Origin: Niastella populi
GTDB lineage: Bacteria; Bacteroidota; Bacteroidia; Chitinophagales; Chitinophagaceae
NCBI RefSeq assembly: GCF_002078015.1
Contig: NZ_LWBP01000199.1
Coordinates: 186,001 to 250,000 of the forward strand
Length of the DNA: 64,000 nt
Direction: 5' to 3'
Part shown: one piece after another, positions 1 through 9,175 of the stretch
Layout: every line of letters starts with the position of its first letter
How positions within the stretch are numbered: position 1 is the first letter of the stretch
Position numbers and translations under genes: made by a program
The notes under the pieces: model-generated
What the model saw: the letters and a program-made list of their open reading frames with translations, nothing else
Databases searched by the model: none
What the model was told of the DNA's origin: nothing

Positions 1-341
1 ATATCTTTTTTATCAAACAGCCAGCTCATTCCTATTACCGCGGCAAATGGCTCGTCGGTCAATGAAAAGTTAGTGGGTTTAGACTTTTTTATATAGTTAT
101 ATATCCAGACCATGGCCCGTTCAAAATTCGTCCACCCTTCGGCCGTTCTGTTATTCAGTACAAAATTATTAGCCGGGGCCAGCAAGGTCTTTCCAATTTC
201 AAAAGTCAGTTCGTCAACAAGGGCTTCCTTATCATCTTCATCTTCTATATTCTCTATTTTTTCCTGTTCATAAGCTGCTATATCCGTTGGTGCATCTAAA
301 AAAAACTGCATCTTCTTTTTCAGTATCTGATTTGGCTTCAT
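1..341 (-). CDS. Putative immunity protein for the Rhs toxin (partial, runs off the window)
   Basis: An uninterrupted frame starts at the ATG at 341 and stays open for 113 codons to the left edge, so the C-terminus is missing. It begins MKPNQILKKKMQFF and has a strongly acidic stretch at about residues 25-43 (EKIENIEDEDDKEALVDEL). It starts 10 bp after the stop of the Rhs gene in the same direction, which is the usual place for the cognate immunity gene of a polymorphic toxin. The acidic N-terminal half would complement the very basic end of the Rhs toxin domain, as in many nuclease-immunity pairs. I do not recognise the family; the immunity role is inferred from position and charge. Confidence 0.6.
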   Translation of the reverse strand, partial: MKPNQILKKKMQFFLDAPTDIAAYEQEKIENIEDEDDKEALVDELTFEIGKTLLAPANNFVLNNRTAEGWTNFERAMVWIYNYIKKSKPTNFSLTDEPFAAVIGMSWLFDKKD

Positions 342-351
342 AAAAAATATA

Positions 352-3300
352 TTATGGACATTTTACCCATTTTTTGACACCCCGCTTTCTGGGTTTCAGC
401 GTTACCACATATTTACCTCTTACCTTTTTCACTTTATACCTCACCACATACCGCCTCATGCCATGTTTATCTATTTCTCTCAATATCTGGCGGGCGGCCC
501 TGCTGGTACCCGGCGGCGTTTGTTTACCACATATAGTTCCAAAATCCCTCGCTTCGGTTAACCGGTCTGCAATATATTTTTCAGGATCTTTTTGCAGATC
601 CGACAACCGCGATGTATTCGCTTTTACTTCAAACACATATACCTTATTATTTTTGGGATGCTGCGCCACGATATCCAACCCGTTCTCGCTACCATTTTTA
701 ATGTCGGGAAATACTTTCCATTTGTGTTTATTAAGCACCGCCCTTAAATGATTCTCTGCCGCATCACCAATGGGTGTATTATTGGCCAGCCCCCATGCAT
801 CTATCCACGAATTGGGATCATGCGCATACGAATATACATTAAACCCACCCAGTACCGACATCGGGTCTTTGCTTATATAAAGCCCTTCGCCGGGATTGTA
901 ATACCTGTACCTGTTATAATACAAACCCGTTTCCTCATCTTCGTACTGCCCCTGAAACCGGAAAGGTATAAAATTTTTACTTCCATTGATCATCGATGCC
1001 CGTCCATAAATATCCAATACGCATTCCCAAACTTTTTTCCCGGTATCATCATACGCTTCTACCGGAGTGCCGAGGTGATCGGTGATGATGCTGTACGTAT
1101 TACCACCTTGTATTTTTGCACAGGGAACAAAGCTGTCGTCATCAAAGATCCAGGTAATGCCTTCGCCCGACAATTTATTTTGCGGGTTTGGTTCTTCTTT
1201 ATCAAAGGTCATTTCACCCCATTCGTTCACTATTGCGCGGGGTCTTTCCTGTTCATTGTAACTCCACTCATGCAGGGGCACATTGGCATGCCACACCCAC
1301 CGGGTAAGCACTCCGTTACAACTTTTTGCGATCCGCCTGCCCAATGCATCGTATGTAAATTGTATTGTTTTCCCATCGGGGCGAATCACCTTTTTCAACA
1401 TGCCGTTAGCATACCAGGTATAGCGGGTTTTCTTATGCGTAACCTTATCGGTTTTACTTACCAGGAAGCCTTCTTCATCATATTTGTAAATATATTTCCT
1501 GCTCTCCAGTGGTGCGCCGGCACTGTTATAACTGCGGTCGCTTTTGTCGGTTGTTTCATAAATATTACCCGTAGCATCAGCCGTTCTGTGGAGTATGCTG
1601 TTGTTGGCATACTGGGCAAATACAAGGTTACCCAACTGGTCGTGTTTGAAATGGGTGTTACCCTGGCTCAGGGCATCAAAAATATCGGTAAGCCGGGTAT
1701 CCGAATCCCAGGTATATTTTTTCCAGCTTTGCACCACGCCTTTCCTGCTTACCTTCAGTTCGCCGGGCCTTCCGCCCTGGTCATACTTCCATTCACTGCA
1801 CAGGCCGCCGGGTAATATCCTTTCTATTTCAGCGCCTTCGCGGTTATATTTCATCTGTGCCTGCCAGTCATCGATCTGCATACTGGTTACGGCTCCCGTT
1901 TCATTTCGCGTCATAAGCATATCGGCGCCCAAACTGCTGGTAAGCCGTATACGGTTGCCCCATTTGTCATATGTGCTTTCTACCTTATATCCATCCTGGT
2001 CTTCACAAATGATGAGCCCGCGCTTGTTGCGGGTAAACCTTACCGCACTGTGCTCATTAATGGCTTCGCGCAGATCGCCGTTTTTATCATAGTTGAATAA
2101 TTCCCAGCTGCCGTCGTGGTATTCTATTCTTGTGATATTACCATTCACATCGTATTCATAATTGGTAGTACGGGCGCCGGGCCTTATTGCCCTGGTTATA
2201 CGACCGATAACATCACGCTCATAGTGCGACTGTATACCATCGAAACCGGTTTCACTGATAATTTCGCCCCGTTTATTATATCCCAGCCTGTAATGCCGGC
2301 CCGATTCATTTATTACAGCGCATAACCGTTCTTCCGTATCGAATAAAAATTGCATTTCGGCATTACCCTGTTTGCGCTTCTTTACGTTACCGAGCGGCGT
2401 GTACTCAAACTGCACGCTGGTATGTTTATCCGTGGCGAGCACTATATCTTCATACGCATTATACTGCAGCCTGATGGTATTGCCATCGGGTAAATGCATT
2501 GTTTGAATGCGGTCCAGTTCATCATAGGCAATATGACGTACCTGGCCATTGGGGTTTACCGATTGTATGCAACGTCCAAGCGCATCGTATTTCCATTGTG
2601 CATTTGTGCCGTCGGGCAACTGCACGTTCGAGAGGTTTCCATCCTCATCATACTTCAGCTGTGTTTTGAGCCTGCCATTTTCCACAATGCATTCTACCTG
2701 GCCGGTTGTATTGTACTGTAAGGTGATGCTTCTTCCGTTGGGATGGTTTATGAAACATAACCGGCGCAGGTTATCGTAACCAAAGGTTTGGCTGGTACCA
2801 TCGGGATGCACGATCAACACAGGCTGATTAAAATCGTTATAATGATACTTTGTACTGCTGCCATCGGGCGAAATATTTTCTATGAGCCTCGATCTTTCAT
2901 CATATGCATACCCTTCGATATTACCGGCCTCATCTATATCGCGGTATATTTCAATATTATCGGTGTATTCGGTATACCTGTGATTGCCGTAATGATCTGT
3001 TTCCTGGATGCATAAGTTATTTTCATCGTAATGGTAAATGGTGGTTTCACCCAGTGAATTGGTTACTTCGTTATACCCCTTCCGGTATTGTATGTAACCT
3101 TCCAGTACACCGCCGTCGCCCCAGGTATGAATACAACGGCGTTTACTGTCATATTCCCAGTAAAAGCTTTGGCCGTTCCGGTCGGTTTTCCTTATCATCA
3201 GGTGATAACGGTATTCGATAGTGGTAACCTGGTGCAGGGCATCGGCAATACTTACTAGGTCGCCATGCTCATTATACTCATAGCTTACAAGTATTTTACT

Positions 3301-4464
3301 CATATCGCGGTGCTTTACCTCAACCTGCGTAATGCGATATTGTTTATCCAGTGTAAAAAGCAATTGCCGGCCAACGCTATCGGTTATCGCCTGCAGGTGT
3401 TTGCCGCTATAATGTAATTGAACCCGGCTCCCGTTGCAATCCTCTATAAAAGACAACTGCCACCGCCCCTGATCCACATCATGGTTGAAGTGATAATAAC
3501 AGGAGTCGTTGTAATCCTCCAGTAAAAAATGACCGTTCTGTTTGCGGCGGAGCATTAATTTCTCCTGCGGATGATAAAAGCTTTCGCCATGATACAGCAA
3601 TGGAAATACCGCCTGGCGGCCATCGGCCAGCATTACCGACAAACATCCTTCATCAGACCAGAGTTGAATATAACGGTCGTACGACAGTTGTACGCCATGA
3701 CCAAGGGGGCCGCTGATGCGGGAGTCGCTGTCCCAGCTTCTTTCCCATTTAACAGGGATAGCGCCAGGCAATTCAAAATCGGTGTATTCATAATTTACCC
3801 GGCCGGTGACAAGGTCTACCGGCTCAAACCCCATTTTACAGAATGCCTTGCTGAGCTTTGCGGTGGCCGGTGATTTCTTAAGCACTTTATGATTCAGTGC
3901 TTTCAATAGTTTGCTGCCCAGTTTGCCAAATATTTTCAGGAAAGAACCGAAAGCAAAAGCCTTTAACAACGCCATCAGGCTGAAATGCGGCACCATTGGG
4001 CCGCCCACCACCACGGGTTTTCCCCATTGCAGCGGAATGCAAAACGAGGTAGGCAGGTATAAGGAAGGGATCGGTTTGAATTTTTTACCGGGACTAAATG
4101 ACAACGGCAACCCGATATCATTACAGGTCATGAGTACATAACCGGCGCCGCTCATGGGGGCTCCGTCGATCTGTACCGTTTTGCTGCCAAAGAAGTTCTG
4201 GCTGTCGTGCCCGATCATGGGCACCAGGCTGAACCCAACGCCAAAGGGTATATGAATAAAGGTGATGATCATGCCGCCGGTATCGGTATTGCCCCGCGGC
4301 ACATTATTTACCGAAACCGTGGCGCTGATAAATGGAATATAATCGAACGGATCGATCACCAGTCCGATGTATGGATGCGGGAGAGGGATAAAAGGAATAG
4401 GCGTATTCACAAAGTGAATATCGATGCCGATCACCGGTTTCAGGTGCGTGTTGGCTACGTACAT
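352..4464 (-). CDS. PAAR-like/Rhs T6SS effector with C-terminal PD-(D/E)XK-type nuclease domain
   Basis: 1370 aa. Residues 1 to about 165 are a Pro/Gly/His-rich PAAR-like region that would cap the VgrG spike. A basic hydrophobic linker follows. The Rhs entry domain starts near residue 215 (PVDLVTGRVNYEYTDFELP), and a long run of YD repeats forms the Rhs cage to about 1185. The conserved Rhs core end (GLYYNRYRYYNPGEGLYI, then WIDAWGLA) ends at residue 1227; in known Rhs proteins this motif marks the autocleavage site. The variable tail, 1228-1370, is basic and has E1237, D1264 (NGLDIVA) and E1279-x-K1281 (FEVKA), a PD-(D/E)XK nuclease pattern. The product is therefore probably a DNase effector delivered by the T6SS encoded upstream. 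The fold assignment is by motif only. Two unknown genes and vgrG lie just upstream. Confidence 0.88.
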   Translation of the reverse strand: MYVANTHLKPVIGIDIHFVNTPIPFIPLPHPYIGLVIDPFDYIPFISATVSVNNVPRGNTDTGGMIITFIHIPFGVGFSLVPMIGHDSQNFFGSKTVQIDGAPMSGAGYVLMTCNDIGLPLSFSPGKKFKPIPSLYLPTSFCIPLQWGKPVVVGGPMVPHFSLMALLKAFAFGSFLKIFGKLGSKLLKALNHKVLKKSPATAKLSKAFCKMGFEPVDLVTGRVNYEYTDFELPGAIPVKWERSWDSDSRISGPLGHGVQLSYDRYIQLWSDEGCLSVMLADGRQAVFPLLYHGESFYHPQEKLMLRRKQNGHFLLEDYNDSCYYHFNHDVDQGRWQLSFIEDCNGSRVQLHYSGKHLQAITDSVGRQLLFTLDKQYRITQVEVKHRDMSKILVSYEYNEHGDLVSIADALHQVTTIEYRYHLMIRKTDRNGQSFYWEYDSKRRCIHTWGDGGVLEGYIQYRKGYNEVTNSLGETTIYHYDENNLCIQETDHYGNHRYTEYTDNIEIYRDIDEAGNIEGYAYDERSRLIENISPDGSSTKYHYNDFNQPVLIVHPDGTSQTFGYDNLRRLCFINHPNGRSITLQYNTTGQVECIVENGRLKTQLKYDEDGNLSNVQLPDGTNAQWKYDALGRCIQSVNPNGQVRHIAYDELDRIQTMHLPDGNTIRLQYNAYEDIVLATDKHTSVQFEYTPLGNVKKRKQGNAEMQFLFDTEERLCAVINESGRHYRLGYNKRGEIISETGFDGIQSHYERDVIGRITRAIRPGARTTNYEYDVNGNITRIEYHDGSWELFNYDKNGDLREAINEHSAVRFTRNKRGLIICEDQDGYKVESTYDKWGNRIRLTSSLGADMLMTRNETGAVTSMQIDDWQAQMKYNREGAEIERILPGGLCSEWKYDQGGRPGELKVSRKGVVQSWKKYTWDSDTRLTDIFDALSQGNTHFKHDQLGNLVFAQYANNSILHRTADATGNIYETTDKSDRSYNSAGAPLESRKYIYKYDEEGFLVSKTDKVTHKKTRYTWYANGMLKKVIRPDGKTIQFTYDALGRRIAKSCNGVLTRWVWHANVPLHEWSYNEQERPRAIVNEWGEMTFDKEEPNPQNKLSGEGITWIFDDDSFVPCAKIQGGNTYSIITDHLGTPVEAYDDTGKKVWECVLDIYGRASMINGSKNFIPFRFQGQYEDEETGLYYNRYRYYNPGEGLYISKDPMSVLGGFNVYSYAHDPNSWIDAWGLANNTPIGDAAENHLRAVLNKHKWKVFPDIKNGSENGLDIVAQHPKNNKVYVFEVKANTSRLSDLQKDPEKYIADRLTEARDFGTICGKQTPPGTSRAARQILREIDKHGMRRYVVRYKVKKVRGKYVVTLKPRKRGVKKWVKCP

Positions 4465-4540
4465 AGAATAAGTTTTCTTTGTATCTAAACCTGGTTTTAA
4501 TTAGTGCAGTATAGCAACTGTCTCAATGTGCAATTGCCTG

Positions 4541-5110
4541 CTATTTCCCGAAGGGAACCGATTGTTCAACGGTATTCTGAAATAAGGACTTAACGGAATG
4601 GTTGCCGTATTTTATTTCATCGGATGCATACTTAAGCAGGTGTTGTAAAATGGGCCTGATGTCGACCCTGCCCGATTCACAAAAGCGTATAAGATCGCCG
4701 AAGTAAACCATTTCGTCCCGGGCATCGGGGTCCATATTCCTTACCATAAACAACACCAGGCTAAGGGCAATGTATTCATGGCTGCCGGCCTGCAGGTTGG
4801 CTTCCAGTTCGTCGAACGTCGGCGTTATGTAGTTCTTTAAGCGCTGTGTGTCTTCAAGCAGGGCTGCCATGGCAGCCATATCTTTGAAATTATTACCGGC
4901 CAGCAGCTCCCCTATTGTTCGCCTGATATAAGCCAGTTCGGGTTCAATCGATCTTCGGTACTCCGATTCAATGGCCCGCATTTCTTCAACCCAGCCATCT
5001 TTGGTAAAATCGATCCGGCTTTCTTTTGCCCTTAACCCGTCGGCATATTTGTGAGTGATCTCTTCATCGATCAGCTCTATTTTCGATTTTACGGTGGTAA
5101 TGTTTTCCAT
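4541..5110 (-). CDS. Hypothetical helical protein between vgrG and rhs
   Basis: 189 aa from the preferred ATG at 5110 (MENITTVKSKIELIDEE). An in-frame ATG at 5158 would add 16 residues and overlap the upstream gene by 20 bp. The product is soluble, Glu-rich and apparently all helical, without signal peptide or membrane segment. I do not recognise a family. It lies between the TPR-like gene and rhs in one direction, 76 bp before rhs, so it is probably co-transcribed with them. By analogy with Eag/Tec adaptors of Proteobacteria, which are unrelated in sequence, it may be a chaperone or adaptor for the Rhs cargo. That role is inference from position only. Confidence 0.7.
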   Translation of the reverse strand: MENITTVKSKIELIDEEITHKYADGLRAKESRIDFTKDGWVEEMRAIESEYRRSIEPELAYIRRTIGELLAGNNFKDMAAMAALLEDTQRLKNYITPTFDELEANLQAGSHEYIALSLVLFMVRNMDPDARDEMVYFGDLIRFCESGRVDIRPILQHLLKYASDEIKYGNHSVKSLFQNTVEQSVPFGK

Positions 5111-5138
5111 AGTGGTTTTTGATTGTTCTGTTATATCG

Positions 5139-6500
5139 TTAAGCCGGCTCGCCTGCATTTGCTTCCCTGATCTTTTTCTTCGTATAGTTTTGTTTCAGGT
5201 CTTCAACCGTTTTCTTCCAGCCGGCCCCATACGCAGCCGTCATTTTATCTGAAACAAGAGCGGCCAGTTCATCTTCTTCCTGTTGTTTGTATTGCACATA
5301 CTCATAGGCCATAAAAGGATATTCAGATGCCTGGATCTCTTCTTCAGTAAGGCGGGCGGTGAGTTGTAATGCCTGGCGGCAGGCGTGTATCTTTTCTTCC
5401 TGCCAGTTTTTGTAGCTGGCAAACACCCAGGCTTTATAATAGGCAGAAACAGCCTGGTTGGTTAAACCAAACGCTACCGCTTCATCGCCGGCTTTCATAA
5501 ACCATTGCAATGCCTCTTTTCTTTCTTTTTGGATCTGGCAGTCGGCTCCCTTATATGTATAATATTGCAGCAACATTGGCTTCAACGATTCATTACCGCC
5601 GGCAATTTCCTGTTTGCACAACCTGATGCCCGTATCGAGCAGTTCATTGATGCGTTCATGATCCCTGAAGTTGAACAGCATGCCGGCATAGGTGATATAA
5701 GCGGTGGCAAGCAGGCTTTTATCGCCTGTTTTCTTACCACTTTCAACGGCTTTATCGCCCCACTCGCCCAGTAATGATCTATTCTTTTTGTTGGCGGCCT
5801 CGCCCATTTCGAACATACATTTTCTGAAAAATGCGTAGGGATCGGTTGCAGCGCCGGCCGTAGCGATCTGCCTGATGGCCTCCTGCATGCGCAGGTCATG
5901 TGTAAGCGTTACGGTGTAATCATTGTACTGCTCAAACACATTACCCCAGAAGTTGCCATTTACATGATCGAATACCAACAGCCGGGCAGCCGGTGGTTTT
6001 ATCAGTTCCATCCATTGCTGCAGCCATTGGTGAAACTGCACCGGGCTGCTCATTTGTTTTGGCAATACGCTGAAAACAAATTCGGCATCGGGCCGGTCAA
6101 CGAATTGTTTGTAGGATTGTATCATTGCCGGCAAAAGCTCGTCGCATAACTTATAATCATTCTCTTCTACCGCTTTTCTGAATACCTGTACATCCCAGGT
6201 ATTATTTATGCCGGCGCCAGCCAGCAATTTTTGTTGCTGCGGATCATCATATTCATGCAGCCAGTTTTGGAGTAATGCATGGCTATACGTTTTCACATTG
6301 CTGAACGGCGTATAAAAGAATACAAAAAGGTTATCGAGTTTTCCGTGCGGCGACGCTTCCAGCCGGCAGAACCCTTCGTACATGCGATGGTCTTCGGGTT
6401 TCAGCATCCAGCGGATAAGCGTATGGTGCGGCTGTACATTCTTTTTCCAAACCTGCACCATTTCATCGAGCCGAACGGTTATGGGATTGTGTTCATTCAT
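5139..6500 (-). CDS. Hypothetical TPR-like protein, candidate Rhs-loading adaptor
   Basis: 453 aa from the ATG at 6500 (MNEHNPITVRLDEMVQVWKK). A longer frame reaches 6602, but its first 34 residues come from a low-complexity spacer and are unlikely to be translated. The N-terminal half (about 1-230) has no family I recognise. The C-terminal half has several helix pairs typical of TPR repeats, with Ala/Gly/Tyr spacing such as LLATAYITYAGMLF and ALQWFMKAGDEAVAFG. No signal peptide or membrane helix is present. The gene lies between vgrG and the Rhs gene, the position that adaptor genes take in other T6SS loci. I infer a role in recruiting or folding the PAAR-Rhs effector; a non-T6SS role cannot be excluded. 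Confidence 0.75.
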   Translation of the reverse strand: MNEHNPITVRLDEMVQVWKKNVQPHHTLIRWMLKPEDHRMYEGFCRLEASPHGKLDNLFVFFYTPFSNVKTYSHALLQNWLHEYDDPQQQKLLAGAGINNTWDVQVFRKAVEENDYKLCDELLPAMIQSYKQFVDRPDAEFVFSVLPKQMSSPVQFHQWLQQWMELIKPPAARLLVFDHVNGNFWGNVFEQYNDYTVTLTHDLRMQEAIRQIATAGAATDPYAFFRKCMFEMGEAANKKNRSLLGEWGDKAVESGKKTGDKSLLATAYITYAGMLFNFRDHERINELLDTGIRLCKQEIAGGNESLKPMLLQYYTYKGADCQIQKERKEALQWFMKAGDEAVAFGLTNQAVSAYYKAWVFASYKNWQEEKIHACRQALQLTARLTEEEIQASEYPFMAYEYVQYKQQEEDELAALVSDKMTAAYGAGWKKTVEDLKQNYTKKKIREANAGEPA

Positions 6501-6695
6501 TTTTAGATTGCTGAATTTTGTGACTCTAAATACGTGAAACGGCAAACCCCGGCTTCGTCGGGGCAGGCTGTGAAAAGCTGATATTTCATGGCTCGCTCTC
6601 AAACTTTACTCCCTGCTTTCCTCACTTCTCTCCTTTTCACCTTTATAAACGCTATCAACTTTTCAACTTTCCCTGTTAACCAGTCAACTCGTTAA

Positions 6696-8516
6696 CTAAC
6701 AATTCAGCTTCAGTTGTCCGCCCACAATGGTGGTCATCATTTTACCATTCGCTTCCATGGCGCCTTCCGATGCCATGCCTACTTTGGTTTTACCATATAC
6801 ATCCACTTCTACCGATGCGGCAACTGAAACCTTATTATCTGATGTTACATTAACCGCCGACTGGGAACCGACGTTCATTTCATTTGTACCGTACAGCGTA
6901 GCGGTTTCGGTAAATTGTCCATCGAGTACTTTTGAATTCATCGTTATCTGATCAACGGCTTCCATCGAGATCAGCTTCGTTTTGAACGTGATCTGGTTGG
7001 TAGCGTCGATAGTTACGGTATCGTTTGATTTTACAGTGATGTTTCCTGCGCCGTCGATAAGAATACTGTTGCCTCCTTTGTCTTCAATGAACACACTGCC
7101 ATCCTTATCGTTCATAATTAATTTAGTACCGCTGCGGGTTTGCAGGGCTTTTACATCATTACCGGCATTGGCGAAGCTGTTGCTGGCTTTGCTGTTATAT
7201 ACACTGCCTATCATATAAGGCTTGGTGGCACTGCCGCCTTCAAAGCCAATGATCACTTCCTCTCCTACTTCAGGCATAAAGTACATGCCTTTATCCTGGC
7301 CGCCATGCGCACTGGTAACCCTGATCCACGGTGTTTTCTCGGCGCCGTTCATCCAGTGAAATTTAACCCTGATGCGGCCTAACCCTTTGGGATCGAAATT
7401 ATCGGTAACAACGGCGCTTTGCGTTTCTGAAAAAGGCATTCCCGGTGATTTTACAGGCGGCATTTTTATACCTGCCGGAACTGCCGTAAAGTCGTTATTG
7501 TAATTGCCATGTCCGTCGAAATAATGGCTCACGGAAAGCACCGTATACTCGCCATAATTTTCACCTGCCAGGCTGTACAGGTTATTGCCCTGTACATTGA
7601 TGGTGCCGCCTATTTTTACTCCCGGATGAGCGCTGCTGCCCGAGAAACGCACGGTATTACTGCTTTGCATAGCCGTGCGGATGTTGATAGCGTCGTCAAC
7701 CTGTTTTTTATTACTTACAAAATTGTTGTTCCAGTATTTGGGCTGGGTGGCATATACATCATTGCCGGCCTGAAAAACATGTTTGCCCAGGTCGTTGAGA
7801 CCGGCCCTGCCTTCTATGCCTTGCGGCGTACTGTTGTATACTTCGGTATTGAGGTAATCGTAAGCCATCATCTGGCCGCTGGCGGGTTGTGCCTGAAGTG
7901 CCATACTGAAACGGCTGATATTGCTGCCGAAAGTAAGGGCGGTAGCTTCTGAAGATTTAAGCGCGCCAATCTGCAACTGGTTGCCATCATAAAACAACCA
8001 CTCGCCATAGCTGGCGCAAAGGAAGTTGAGGAACTGCCAGGCGGTTTGTTTGTATTGCACCGTATAGGCCAGCGTTTCAGGGTATGATGGCGCTACCTGC
8101 GCCTGCAACAGGTTTTGCGGAAAGTGTTTCAACACATCCTGTGCAATGTTCTTGATGGCTTTTTTCTCCCAGCTTTTGCTGTGGGGGCCATTATCGAGCA
8201 CGATGGTGGGACTGGTTCCTGAAATGACGATATTACCGGTATGACCACTGAAGCGGTCGGCTTCAATCTGCATCACAATGCCCCTGAATTGTAAACCGTT
8301 TCCTGAAACGGGCGTATTGAATGATGCCTGGAGAATACCACCGATCAGGTTGCGTGAGGAGGTGAGCATGCCGCCGTCCATTCCTTCGAGCGCTTCGGCC
8401 GGACAAACCAGCCGGAAGTAGTGGTGGTCAAAAATATTTTGGGTTAGCTGAAAAGAGGTGATCTGTTTTATAGGAGTTCCGGCAATGGTTATATTGCTAC
8501 TAATTAGTTGGGCCAT
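6696..8516 (-). CDS. tssI: T6SS spike protein VgrG (TssI)
   Basis: 606 aa. The trimeric VgrG spike sits on the Hcp tube and carries PAAR-tipped effectors. Residues 1 to about 350 correspond to the gp27-like base domain (MAQLISSNITIAGTPIKQIT). Residues about 360-445 form the gp5-like OB fold, with the family pattern DNFDPKGLGRIRVKFHW followed by WIRVTSAHGGQDKGMYFMPE and GEEVIIGFEGG. From about 455 the sequence is a beta-repeat needle (GSVFIEDKGGNSILIDGAGN). It ends without an extra effector domain, so cargo is probably attached through the PAAR-Rhs protein encoded two genes downstream. The stop codon (TAG at 6696-6698) lies at the edge of a low-complexity spacer repeat. Confidence 0.95.
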   Translation of the reverse strand: MAQLISSNITIAGTPIKQITSFQLTQNIFDHHYFRLVCPAEALEGMDGGMLTSSRNLIGGILQASFNTPVSGNGLQFRGIVMQIEADRFSGHTGNIVISGTSPTIVLDNGPHSKSWEKKAIKNIAQDVLKHFPQNLLQAQVAPSYPETLAYTVQYKQTAWQFLNFLCASYGEWLFYDGNQLQIGALKSSEATALTFGSNISRFSMALQAQPASGQMMAYDYLNTEVYNSTPQGIEGRAGLNDLGKHVFQAGNDVYATQPKYWNNNFVSNKKQVDDAINIRTAMQSSNTVRFSGSSAHPGVKIGGTINVQGNNLYSLAGENYGEYTVLSVSHYFDGHGNYNNDFTAVPAGIKMPPVKSPGMPFSETQSAVVTDNFDPKGLGRIRVKFHWMNGAEKTPWIRVTSAHGGQDKGMYFMPEVGEEVIIGFEGGSATKPYMIGSVYNSKASNSFANAGNDVKALQTRSGTKLIMNDKDGSVFIEDKGGNSILIDGAGNITVKSNDTVTIDATNQITFKTKLISMEAVDQITMNSKVLDGQFTETATLYGTNEMNVGSQSAVNVTSDNKVSVAASVEVDVYGKTKVGMASEGAMEANGKMMTTIVGGQLKLNC

Positions 8517-8668
8517 AAAAAATGTTATGTCGTTTATGGTTGAAAATCGTGAAACGGGAAACGGGAATACAGCTGCCTACTTCACGCTGCAAGCTGCAAG
8601 CAAACACTATGAGTGCTATGCTTTATATCCTTTTTCATTTCTCTGTTTTTCATTTTTAATTTCTCATT

Positions 8669-9058
8669 TTACTGCGGCCAGTTGTTTTTGAACTTTGATT
8701 CATTCAGTTTTACTTCTTTGGCGCTGAGAATTATCTGCACCTGCATAGGACTTTCACTGTTGTGATCATAGGTTTCATAATAATCAACACAGTGCGCATC
8801 GCTAAAATTGAGCGTTTTTAATTTACTCATATTATCACGGCGATAAAAGGTGATGGTGCCGCTCTTGGTTTGGGTGGGACTAACCATCCAATCGAAGAGG
8901 CCGGTAGTGCCATTACTTTCAACCACCAGTGTAACAGCGCCGCCTTGCGGAATGGCAGTTGGCTTGCCTGTTCCGTCAGTGGCCTGTGAAAAGCGAAATG
9001 CACAATGCAGAATATTCATTTCTTCGCCATCTAAAGAAAGTTTTGCTATAAATGACAT
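8669..9058 (-). CDS. tssD: T6SS tube protein TssD (Hcp), paralogue 1
   Basis: 129 aa, MSFIAKLSLDGEEMNILHCAF. The Bacteroidota TssD/Hcp family forms hexameric rings that stack into the inner tube of the T6SS. Length and layout match, including the shared N-terminal MSFxAKL, the central QGGAVTLVVES and FDWM segments, and the C-terminal ILSAKEVKLNES. A second, diverged copy lies 117 bp upstream (9176-9562); both are on the minus strand, between tssC and vgrG. This copy is the closer one to vgrG. It might form the main tube or serve as a specialised carrier for small effectors in the ring lumen. The sequence does not decide which. Confidence 0.9.
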   Translation of the reverse strand: MSFIAKLSLDGEEMNILHCAFRFSQATDGTGKPTAIPQGGAVTLVVESNGTTGLFDWMVSPTQTKSGTITFYRRDNMSKLKTLNFSDAHCVDYYETYDHNSESPMQVQIILSAKEVKLNESKFKNNWPQ

Positions 9059-9107
9059 GGAATATTTGATTAGTATTTAATGATTGACATGGCGCTTAAA
9101 TGTATAA

Positions 9108-9156
9108 AGGGGAGCCACCCCGGTCCTTACCGGAACCGGGATGCCCCTCCCTTTAA
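9108..9156 (-). terminator. GC-rich hairpin after tssD paralogue 2
   Basis: An imperfect inverted repeat pairs an arm around 9110-9124 (ggggagccaccccgg) with one around 9134-9152 (aaccgggatgcccctccc). It lies 20 bp beyond the tssD stop at 9176. There is no strong T-run, so it may be a partial terminator or an mRNA 3'-end stabiliser that lets the tube gene be made in excess over vgrG. Confidence 0.4.
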
Positions 9157-9175
9157 ACAAAATAATGATGAGATA

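Noticed and set aside
748-1815. Long plus-strand frame (355 codons) opposite the Rhs gene
   Set aside because: It is antisense to the Rhs YD-repeat region, which gives regular codon patterns on both strands; the protein has no recognisable domain.
4541-6500. Idea that the two genes before rhs are a DUF4123 or Eag chaperone
   Set aside because: Neither shows the sequence pattern of those families; only the genomic position is similar, so no family name was given.
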